Source of the DNA: Candidatus Zhuqueibacterota bacterium 4484_188
Lineage (GTDB): Bacteria; Calditrichota; Calditrichia; RBG-13-44-9
DNA length: 5,111 nucleotides
NCBI GenBank assembly: GCA_002049825.1
Contig: MVCZ01000170.1
Span: 1-5,111 of the forward strand
Direction of reading: 5' to 3'
Below the pieces are notes generated by a model. That model did no database searches, was not told the DNA's origin, and was given only the letters and a program-made list of their open reading frames with translations. This document shows positions 1-5,111 of the stretch, one piece after another (the stretch's first letter is position 1; each line of letters opens with the position of its first letter). A program made the position numbers and the translations under genes.

Positions 1-132
1 ATTCAGGAAAAAAGAATGGTGCCGGTTATACATGGTCGCTTCCTGCGGCGACTTCACCGGACTCCAGTTCGATTGGGCAAAGGTAAACCCAACCATGAAA
101 ACAAATAAAATAATCAGTACTGAATGTTTCAT
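1..132 (-). CDS. Exported protein of unknown function, N-terminal part only (runs off left edge)
   Basis: A reading frame starts at the ATG complementary to 130-132 and stays open for 44 codons to the window edge. Residues 1-20 form a Sec signal peptide: MKH, then a hydrophobic run (VLIILFVFMVGFTF) ending in AQ, so cleavage is expected near residue 19 or 20. The mature part begins SNWSPVKSPQEATMY. That is too little to assign a family. The start is set by an AGGAGG motif seven bases upstream, the strongest ribosome binding site in the window. The gene lies downstream of the outer-membrane barrel gene on the same strand, separated by 118 bases that hold a tandem duplication. It is therefore probably the last visible member of the same operon, acting in the periplasm or at the cell surface. 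That it is a translated gene start is well supported; the function is unknown. Confidence 0.78.
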   Translation of the reverse strand, partial: MKHSVLIILFVFMVGFTFAQSNWSPVKSPQEATMYNRHHSFFLN

Positions 133-139
133 GATGTTA

Positions 140-145
140 CCTCCT
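140..145 (-). promoter_or_regulatory. Strong Shine-Dalgarno site (AGGAGG) for the leftmost gene
   Basis: On the minus strand AGGAGG is followed by a seven-base spacer and the ATG at 132-130. This is a full anti-16S match at ideal spacing. The other two gene starts in the window have only weak purine stretches. The site decides the start of the leftmost gene and suggests that gene is translated independently rather than by coupling to the barrel gene. Confidence 0.8.
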
Positions 146-150
146 GTTTA

Positions 151-269
151 TTTGGTTAAAGATGTTGCTTCCCACCGGAATTTCCTACTTCTTATATTAT
201 ATAAAATTTTTTGGTTAAAGATGTTGCTTCCCACCGGAATTTCCTACTTCTTATATTATATAAAATTTT
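151..269. repeat. Perfect tandem direct duplication, 59-base period
   Basis: Positions 151-210 and 210-269 are identical at an offset of 59 bases, with no mismatch. The match ends abruptly on both sides (150 versus 209, and 211 versus 270). The right-hand copy contains the last codons and the TAA stop (251-253) of the barrel gene, so the left-hand copy is a second, untranslated copy of that 3' end plus about 40 bases of downstream spacer. Each copy is AT-rich and carries a TATAAT hexamer on the minus strand (196-201 and 255-260), without a well-placed -35 partner that I can see. No hairpin with a T-run, and so no terminator, is evident. It may be a recent duplication, or an overlap left uncollapsed by an assembler. 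Confidence 0.95.
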
Positions 270-1126
270 AGGCAAATATTCAAGAACTGATTATGAAGAT
301 ATTTAGAACCATTCCATTCTTTTCCACCACTTTGGCTCAAAAACTGACCGGTCAGCACGGCATCAAACATCGGTCCGTAATGATAGGTTACCTGGAACCC
401 GGCGCCGATGCCGAAAGACCGGTTGCTCAAATACGAAAACCGGTTAAGAAATAAAGCCTGGAAAAATTCGCTGTATTGGTTGCCGGAAATCCGCTCCCGG
501 AAAGTGATATACCGCTGCAGGTTTATCCAGGCGGAACTGCTCCACCATTTGGAAGCCCGCGTGCTGATTCCCAGACGAACCGACGCCCAATGATATCCCA
601 GGTCGTAAAAATTCTCGGTCATTAAATCCTTTTCCTGCTCGCGGCTCCGCTGGTAGGTTGCATCCGCAAACAGGAACGATTTCCCCTTTACTTTTTGCTT
701 CACACCCAGCATAATTGCATGAGTCACATTGGTTCTTTTCCCGGTGGTAATCGAAAAATCAGGATGCTGCGATTTGCTGGACTCATAGCGGAAATCGTAG
801 CGCAGCACCCATTCGGTCTTTTGCGATTTTCGGAGCGAAAATTGCGCCCTGGCATTCCATACCTGCCAGTCGAACGTTCCCTGCGGCAAAGGACTCGAAC
901 CGCCGTCTTCCACCTTCCCGCTGCTGGTAATATAGCGGAGATTGCCCAGCGCCCGCAAGTGGTTCCGAATTTTAGCCAGGAAATGTCCGGCTACCAAAGC
1001 GCCGTGGTAATTAATCAACCGCTCCTCGGAGGTTTTTCCCAGCAAAACAACCGGCAAATCGGCGTAGCGGAATTTGTACAGCACCGGCGTCAGGTTCTGC
1101 TGCAGGTTGTACTTGGTAATAATCAC
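251..1126 (-). CDS. Outer-membrane beta-barrel protein, C-terminal fragment (DUF6850-like)
   Basis: This is the downstream part of a barrel protein whose N-terminus lies in another frame (1518-1123). The open frame given here starts at a GTG, but coding clearly continues in frame upstream of it to about 1228, reading HFRAGIQNSYRKWRW and GIAFRYFDEQEK, so the GTG is not a true start. The protein is a series of alternating polar and aromatic stretches typical of transmembrane beta-strands, for example WVLRYDFRYESS, SFLFADATYQRS and IGAGFQVTYHYG. It ends LNICLKFYII, a hydrophobic, aromatic-containing last strand of the kind the BAM complex recognises. A conserved-looking segment, QNLTPVLYKFRYADLP followed by a YHG motif, lies near residues 10-42. 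Position directly after a DUF4876 gene points to the barrel family that accompanies it (DUF6850-like). That family name is a recollection from gene context, not a profile match. The stop codon lies inside the 59-base tandem duplication. Confidence 0.72.
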   Translation of the reverse strand: MIITKYNLQQNLTPVLYKFRYADLPVVLLGKTSEERLINYHGALVAGHFLAKIRNHLRALGNLRYITSSGKVEDGGSSPLPQGTFDWQVWNARAQFSLRKSQKTEWVLRYDFRYESSKSQHPDFSITTGKRTNVTHAIMLGVKQKVKGKSFLFADATYQRSREQEKDLMTENFYDLGYHWASVRLGISTRASKWWSSSAWINLQRYITFRERISGNQYSEFFQALFLNRFSYLSNRSFGIGAGFQVTYHYGPMFDAVLTGQFLSQSGGKEWNGSKYLHNQFLNICLKFYII

Positions 1127-1518
1127 TTTCTCCTGCTCATCGAAATACCGGAAAGCAATTCCCCACCGCCACTTCCGGTAACTGTTCTGAATCCCGGCGC
1201 GGAAGTGAACATCCCGGTGGCGGTCTTCCGGTTTCGGACGGTGTATTGCTGGTCATTGCGGATAGTAGGCTCGAAAGGCAGGCGGTAGCCGCCGTCGGTG
1301 TAATCGATTCCGCTGCCCGCCCACAGAGAAAAGTGGTGTTCGTCTTCGAATAGCCCGGCAATATTGCCGGCAAAATCGTAAAAATTCACACCGGCATGAA
1401 CCGAATCCAACAGCACCGGCATCGGTTTCAGCAACAACTCCGGCTGCAACTGCGTCCATTGCGCCAGGCTAACGGAGAAAGAAAAGAGAATCGCAATGTA
1501 GGTAATGCTTTTCTTCAT
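1123..1518 (-). CDS. Outer-membrane beta-barrel protein, N-terminal fragment with signal peptide (frame broken)
   Basis: The ATG at 1518 opens with a clear signal peptide over residues 1-20 (MKK, a hydrophobic core and SLAQ), followed by WTQLQPELLLKPMP. A weak AGGAA site overlapping the preceding stop codon sits six bases upstream, and the gap to the DUF4876 gene is nine bases. Residues 40 to about 95 look genuine: VNFYDFAGNIAGLFEDE, then HHFSLWAGSGIDYTDG, with alternating strand-like character. From about residue 96 the sequence turns into low-quality coding (TATGMFTSAPGF, GSGGGELLS) and ends at 1123, while the neighbouring frame carries convincing barrel sequence from about 1228 onward. The two frames are therefore one gene broken near 1214-1240. 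The joined protein is about 405 residues, and a segment may be missing at the join. Confidence 0.72.
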   Translation of the reverse strand: MKKSITYIAILFSFSVSLAQWTQLQPELLLKPMPVLLDSVHAGVNFYDFAGNIAGLFEDEHHFSLWAGSGIDYTDGGYRLPFEPTIRNDQQYTVRNRKTATGMFTSAPGFRTVTGSGGGELLSGISMSRRK

Positions 1519-1527
1519 GCCGGATTC

Positions 1528-2712
1528 CTATTCAATACTTCCCGGTGAAGGGATGTCCAGCACCTGGAAGTCGATAAAACTGTTGTTGTGGTCGCTGAGC
1601 ACTTTTTGCCCGTCGATAATTTTAAACACTTTGCGGGCAACCGACTTTCCCTGGTAAGAGGGAATGCCGCCGGTTAAACCGGCATCGATATCGTCCGAAA
1701 GACGTTTGAATTCGAGATTGCCCAAATCTTCTTTATATTCAACGCCATCTACCACCCATGCTTTTGGTACTTTAATCAGGTTAAAAGGACCATAGCCCAG
1801 CGTGTCGCCTTCTTCCAATTTGAACAAAACAATCGCATCGTTCATTACCGAGTAGAGAAAATCGAACCCGTATTTATGGTGAATCTGAATCATATTCGGC
1901 ACAAACGGATTGTCGATGTCGCTGGAAAGCGGATTGTAGTATTCAAAGTCCGCATTGCTTAAATCGAGGCTTTTGGGGTTCTTCATGGTGTGGTCTTCGG
2001 CATCTTGTGCGACAATGACCGTGCCGCCGGGAGCAACCGGGTAATCGGTGCCGTTTCCCGGGAATTCATACAGATGAATGCAGTAAACAAAATCCGGGTC
2101 GTCAAGGTAGCCGTAATCCACATCGCCAATGGCATATCCGTCGATGTAAACAGTATCCTGGGAATTGTTGTAAATTTCGGTAAACTGGTCGTGAAAATAT
2201 AATGGTGGCGGCGGCGGCGCACCGTTGTAATAAATCTCGCTAAGCACGAAAGGTGTGCGGGCAACCATTTTCAACGCCACGAAAAATGAATCCGCTGCCC
2301 GGGACATTTTTTGCACCGCTTTGCTGCCCACTACCACTGCTTCCTTCGCCACGCCGAGAAACTGCAGAACAGTATCTTCCGGGTACACCCGCTGCACATC
2401 GCAATTGTAAAAATCGGGCAGAAGGTGCGAAAAGGTGGCAATGCCCCGCCGGTCGGTTTTTGCACTGAACCTAAGACCGGTACTTGTGCCGCTGAGATTC
2501 ACCAGTGCGCCGGGCACATCAGTGCTGCCGTAAATCCCTTTGGTCACGTATGATGAATCCACAATGTGCACGGTTGAGGAAAACTGCACCGATTCCGGGT
2601 AGGTGATTTCTTCGGTGCACCGCTGGAAGTAAAGCATGGACAGCAAAAACAACAGAATGCATGAAATTTTTATTTTCCCGGTTAGCATATTTTTCGCTTT
2701 AAACAATTGCAT
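1528..2712 (-). CDS. DUF4876 domain-containing exported protein (possible lipoprotein)
   Basis: This 394-residue gene appears intact. A hydrophobic export signal at residues 13-29 is followed by Cys32, suggesting a lipoprotein. Arg at -1 (FQRC) is a poor lipobox, so lipidation is uncertain. Residues 45-110 resemble a small carboxypeptidase-regulatory or prealbumin-like beta domain (VPGALVNLSGTS, KTDRRGIATF). Residues 155-390 look like DUF4876: FVLSEIYYNG, FTEIYNNS, VYIDGYAIGD, VAPGGTVIVAQDAEDH, LSNADFEYYN, NDAIVLFKLE, GGIPSYQGKSVARK and DHNNSFIDF. The pattern recalls lamin-tail-like surface domains. DUF4876 proteins are typically encoded beside TonB-dependent receptors; their molecular role is not established to my knowledge. 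Five bases separate this gene from the receptor stop and nine from the next start, so it is co-transcribed. The start may instead be ATG at 2688 (residue 9), which gives a shorter, more ordinary signal; neither start has a strong ribosome site. A run of five prolines occurs at residues 166-170. Confidence 0.85.
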   Translation of the reverse strand: MQLFKAKNMLTGKIKISCILLFLLSMLYFQRCTEEITYPESVQFSSTVHIVDSSYVTKGIYGSTDVPGALVNLSGTSTGLRFSAKTDRRGIATFSHLLPDFYNCDVQRVYPEDTVLQFLGVAKEAVVVGSKAVQKMSRAADSFFVALKMVARTPFVLSEIYYNGAPPPPPLYFHDQFTEIYNNSQDTVYIDGYAIGDVDYGYLDDPDFVYCIHLYEFPGNGTDYPVAPGGTVIVAQDAEDHTMKNPKSLDLSNADFEYYNPLSSDIDNPFVPNMIQIHHKYGFDFLYSVMNDAIVLFKLEEGDTLGYGPFNLIKVPKAWVVDGVEYKEDLGNLEFKRLSDDIDAGLTGGIPSYQGKSVARKVFKIIDGQKVLSDHNNSFIDFQVLDIPSPGSIE

Positions 2713-2717
2713 TTTGA

Positions 2718-3737
2718 TTAATATCTCTTTAAAAATCTCACAAAATCGTCCACCACCATGCTGAATTCCATCCCGTAAAAAATCTCCGGGTTGCGGCGGG
2801 TGTAAACTACTGCGCCTTCCGGAACGCGGTCGCGCTGGTAGAGCGGGCGGTAGTTGAACATGTTATTCACGAAAAAAGAGACTTCCGAACCCTTCCATAA
2901 ACTTTTACTCACCCGCAGGTTAATCAGCCACAGGTCCGGTTTCTTTTCGGTAATATAAAAATATTCCGGGGTGGAGCGTCGCAGTTGTTCGTAGCGCGGA
3001 TCGGCTCTTTCGCCTTCCGGAATCCGGTACACGCTGCCATCGGCGCGAATGTAGCCCACCGCCAGCGAGTCGTCCAGCCCGGTAATTTTGTCCCGCTCCA
3101 GGGCAATTTGCTGCACCGCCACGGTAAACCACAATCCCAGCGATTTTGCCATAGTGTCGAACCGGTAGTGAATAATCAGTTCGTCCCGCCAGCTCCCGGT
3201 GCGGTTCCAGAAGGGGCGAACCTTTTCATGCAAATTCGGGTCGTAACGCAGGGTGGAAAAATATTCGTAGTGATTGTCCTGCCACCAGCTTTTGCTGAAA
3301 TGGTACGCTGCATTGACCCGGATTGTGGTGTTGATAACCGGCAATTGCTTTGTTCGCAGGGAAAACTCCACGCCGCGGGATTCGCTTTCCACCGAATTAA
3401 TTGCCTTGCGGTAATCCAGCAAAACCGTGTCCCGGGGAATTCCCGGCTGCGGGGAGGGCCAGTTCGGACGGTAGTATTTGGTAAACGAAACCGGCACGAA
3501 GCCATTCAACTCGAACCCGTTGTGCATCCGCTGGTAAAAGCCGGTCAGTGAAAAACCGAACCGCCCGATGCGCTGGTCCAGGCTCACTTCGTACTTATCT
3601 TCGGTAAAAGCTTTCAGGTTTTCGTTGGTGCGGTCAAAAATGTAAGTCGAGACAATCGCCAGCCTTTTTTCCACCGAGTCCGGGTGGTAGTACATCGAAT
3701 CCACGATGTCGAAGTACACCGGGTTGGGATAAATCAT
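2718..3737 (-). CDS. TonB-dependent receptor, C-terminal beta-barrel fragment
   Basis: This is the late barrel of an outer-membrane TonB-dependent transporter. The frame shown begins at an internal ATG. Coding in the same frame extends upstream to about 3797 and reads NTQFRLGYGRTAKAPPLS before that Met, a segment recognisable from SusC-like and related receptors. This piece is therefore the continuation of 4932-3634, not a separate gene. Further hallmarks are the TGFYQRMHNGFE strand, ESRGVEFSLRTKQLP, DLWLINLRVSKSLWKG, and FFVNNMFNYRPLY with RRNPEIFYGMEFSM, the usual C-terminal barrel signature. About ten residues (VVDDFVRFLKRY) follow the expected last strand, a small extension ending in Tyr. 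There is no signal peptide and no ribosome site at 3737, as expected for a fragment. The stop is five bases before the DUF4876 start. Confidence 0.85.
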   Translation of the reverse strand: MIYPNPVYFDIVDSMYYHPDSVEKRLAIVSTYIFDRTNENLKAFTEDKYEVSLDQRIGRFGFSLTGFYQRMHNGFELNGFVPVSFTKYYRPNWPSPQPGIPRDTVLLDYRKAINSVESESRGVEFSLRTKQLPVINTTIRVNAAYHFSKSWWQDNHYEYFSTLRYDPNLHEKVRPFWNRTGSWRDELIIHYRFDTMAKSLGLWFTVAVQQIALERDKITGLDDSLAVGYIRADGSVYRIPEGERADPRYEQLRRSTPEYFYITEKKPDLWLINLRVSKSLWKGSEVSFFVNNMFNYRPLYQRDRVPEGAVVYTRRNPEIFYGMEFSMVVDDFVRFLKRY

Positions 3738-4932
3738 GCTCAGGGGCGGTGCCTTGGCAGTACGTCCGTAGCCCAGGCGGAACTGGGTGTTCCGGCTCCG
3801 GCCCGTTGTTAAATTCGTGCCGGATGTTTAGTCCCGCCTGCCAGTCGTGCAGCAAACCCATTTTGTGTGTCTGTGCGTTGTATTCCAGTCTGCCGAACAA
3901 ATTCCAGGCGCGGCTTTTTACCCGCAAACGGGTAGTGTAAGAGTACACGAAATATCCTTCCTGAGTGCCGGGCGTCATGCGGTCGCTGATGACCCCGGCG
4001 TCGCGGCTGAGAATTCTTTTGTAAAAGGTATTTTGCCGGGAAACATTTACCGAAAACAGGGCGGTGAGCCTGCGCTTTTTGTTCCAGCGATAATCGAGGT
4101 TGCTGTTCCAGCGGGCGGTGTAATTTCGATTGTAGCGTTCGGTCTGGAAAAGGTCGCCTTCCCGCACGCCCTGCTCGTCCAGGGTACGGGTGTAATAAAA
4201 ACGATTCTGCCATTCCAGTTTCTTCTGCCAGAATCGTCCCTGGAAATTTAATTGCCCGGCAAGGCGGCTGTAGGTGTCTCCCGGAACGCGAATATTGCGC
4301 AGGCTCTTAGCGTAATTCAGCGAATAATTGGTCATAAAACTTTGCCCGCTGTACCCGCCGCTTAGATTCAGTTCTTTGTTGCGCGGATTCACTTTATATT
4401 TTGCCCGGTAGGGTGTGTGCCCGATTTTGGTGGACACCAGCACCGCGCCGGCGGTCAGGTCGCCGTAGCGCGCCGGGGGAATGCCGCGCACCACTTCCAC
4501 CTGCTGAATATTCTCCGCAGGTATCTGCCGCAAATCCACCCCGGAGTTCACCGTCACCCGGTAAGTCACCGCATCATTCAGTTTGGTGTCCAATTGCATG
4601 TTGGCATTGTTCGAAACCGGCACACCGTCTACAATTATTTGCGTTCCCATGGTGGCGTTGCGGTCGGCGGATTCCTCGGTGGAAGTTTGCCGCAGTTGAA
4701 TCTGCTTCACATTCTCCAGCCCGGGGTTGTCGAAACGCTGTCCCGGAATCATTTCCAGCACATCGCCCAGGCTGCTTGCCTGGATGTGTTCAATTTCGCC
4801 GGACGAAATGGTAGTGGTGGTCGCCGCTTTCTCGGGCAGCAAATCACGTTCGGCGGTTACCTCGATTCCGCCGATATAAAATTTCTCACCCTCCGTTTCA
4901 CTTTTTTCCAGAAAAATTTCTTTGTAAACCAC
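3634..4932 (-). CDS. TonB-dependent receptor, plug domain and early beta-barrel fragment
   Basis: The open frame begins at a GTG (4932) that is internal to the gene; sequence just upstream in the same frame (VFQPAGQ) is probably also coding. Residues 1-20 match the end of a carboxypeptidase-regulatory-like domain (QVVYKEIFLEKS). IGGIEVTAER (20-29) looks like a TonB box. The plug domain occupies about 40-170: ISSGEIEHIQASSLGDVLEM (43-61), GTQIIVDGVPVSNNANMQ (96-113), VDLRQIPAENIQQVEVVRG (132-150) and the highly typical IPPARYGDLTAGAVLVSTK (151-169). Barrel strands follow to about residue 377 (LNIRHEFNNG). After that the frame is wrong: residues 378-432 (HPVPPGLRTYCQG onward) do not look like barrel and overlap the correct frame of the next piece. 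The transporter would import a ligand across the outer membrane using the proton-motive force delivered by TonB-ExbBD; the ligand cannot be told from the sequence. Confidence 0.88.
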   Translation of the reverse strand: MVYKEIFLEKSETEGEKFYIGGIEVTAERDLLPEKAATTTTISSGEIEHIQASSLGDVLEMIPGQRFDNPGLENVKQIQLRQTSTEESADRNATMGTQIIVDGVPVSNNANMQLDTKLNDAVTYRVTVNSGVDLRQIPAENIQQVEVVRGIPPARYGDLTAGAVLVSTKIGHTPYRAKYKVNPRNKELNLSGGYSGQSFMTNYSLNYAKSLRNIRVPGDTYSRLAGQLNFQGRFWQKKLEWQNRFYYTRTLDEQGVREGDLFQTERYNRNYTARWNSNLDYRWNKKRRLTALFSVNVSRQNTFYKRILSRDAGVISDRMTPGTQEGYFVYSYTTRLRVKSRAWNLFGRLEYNAQTHKMGLLHDWQAGLNIRHEFNNGPEPEHPVPPGLRTYCQGTAPEHDLSQPGVLRHRGFDVLPPGLGGKKAGDCLDLHF

Positions 4933-5111
4933 CTGCCCGGCTGGCTGGAAAACTGGCTGGTGTCCAATTCGGCAATTTTTACCAGTACCCCGGGAAGCGC
5001 TTTTTGCGTTTTGACGTCAACAATTCTGCCCGCAAGACCGCCACCGCCCTGGGCGTGCAGGCGGGTATGCCAGCTAACGCTCAAAAGGAAAATAGCGATA
5101 AAAACAAATGC
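4857..5111 (-). CDS. TonB-dependent receptor, N-terminal fragment: signal peptide and start of regulatory-like domain (start beyond right edge)
   Basis: The frame is open to the window edge, so the true start codon lies outside. The visible part opens inside a signal peptide (FVFIAIFLLSVS, then WHTRLHAQ), with cleavage expected after HA or AQ. It continues GGGGLAGRIVDVKTQKALPG and VLVKIAELD, the first strands of a carboxypeptidase-regulatory-like domain as found at the N-terminus of SusC-like receptors. After about position 4960 the frame degrades into non-family sequence (FSSQPGRWFTKKFFWKK) and stops at 4857. The end of the same domain (QVVYKEIFLEKS) resumes in another frame from about 4945. 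The middle of the domain, which normally holds the D-x-x-G-x-F and PPGxY-like strands, is not found in any frame. The piece belongs to the same receptor as 4932-3634. Confidence 0.78.
   Translation of the reverse strand, partial: AFVFIAIFLLSVSWHTRLHAQGGGGLAGRIVDVKTQKALPGVLVKIAELDTSQFSSQPGRWFTKKFFWKKVKRRVRNFISAESR

Noticed and set aside
196..260. TATAAT hexamers as an internal promoter for the leftmost gene
   Set aside because: No -35-like element at suitable spacing is visible, and such a hexamer is easily found by chance in AT-rich sequence; in one copy it overlaps the barrel stop region.
151..269. CRISPR array or attachment-site pair
   Set aside because: There are only two directly abutting copies with no spacer, no integrase and no tRNA nearby.
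32..271. Plus-strand reading frame of 79 codons containing the duplicated segment twice
   Set aside because: It is antisense to a clear signal-peptide gene start, and its repeated peptide simply reflects the 59-base DNA duplication.
1123..1126. GTGA overlap as translational coupling between two separate barrel genes
   Set aside because: Convincing coding in the downstream frame begins about 100 bases before the GTG, and the last 35 residues of the upstream frame are poor. This is one broken gene.
695..1288. Long plus-strand reading frame of 197 codons
   Set aside because: It is antisense to the barrel gene and has no signal, motif or ribosome site; it is open because of the codon composition of the opposite strand.
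2985..3551. Plus-strand reading frame of 188 codons
   Set aside because: It is antisense to the well-supported late barrel of the TonB receptor and its translation shows no family features.
3634..3737. A 104-base overlap between two independent receptor genes
   Set aside because: The right-hand frame loses family similarity near 3802 and the left-hand frame gains it near 3797, so the overlap is the out-of-frame tail of a frameshift.
4857..4932. Programmed frameshifting to join the receptor pieces
   Set aside because: No slippery heptamer with a downstream structure is evident at the joins, and three such sites in two genes with apparent loss of domain sequence is not how recoding sites behave.

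Overview
The window is a minus-strand operon from a Gram-negative bacterium of the FCB type (Bacteroidota, Ignavibacteriota, Calditrichota or a related candidate phylum). The evidence is a SusC-like TonB-dependent receptor with an N-terminal carboxypeptidase-regulatory-like domain, a DUF4876 protein, several Sec signal peptides and an aromatic-ended outer-membrane barrel. One gene has a textbook AGGAGG ribosome binding site. That is uncommon in Bacteroidota proper and leans slightly towards a deeper FCB lineage, but the phylum cannot be fixed from this sequence. GC content looks close to half.

All genes read right to left. From 5111 down to 2718 lies a TonB-dependent receptor whose start is beyond the right edge. 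It is split over three reading frames: an N-terminal piece (5111-4857), a plug and early-barrel piece (4932-3634) and a late-barrel piece (3737-2718, with clear in-frame coding back to about 3797). Five bases later comes an apparently intact 394-residue DUF4876 exported protein (2712-1528). Nine bases after that comes an outer-membrane beta-barrel protein of the kind that accompanies DUF4876 genes. It is also split, into 1518-1123 and 1126-251, with in-frame coding back to about 1228. After a 118-base spacer holding a perfect 59-base tandem duplication, a second exported protein starts at 132 behind a strong ribosome binding site and runs off the left edge.

The likely joint role is an outer-membrane uptake or surface-binding system: a TonB-driven transporter, an exported and possibly lipid-anchored accessory protein, a second barrel, and a further secreted partner. 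The substrate cannot be read from the sequence. The most unusual feature is that each of the three frame breaks appears to coincide with missing family sequence (inferred, not aligned), with no internal stop codons elsewhere. This fits either recent decay of the locus or deletions introduced during assembly. The tandem duplication next to the last barrel gene may belong to the same explanation.
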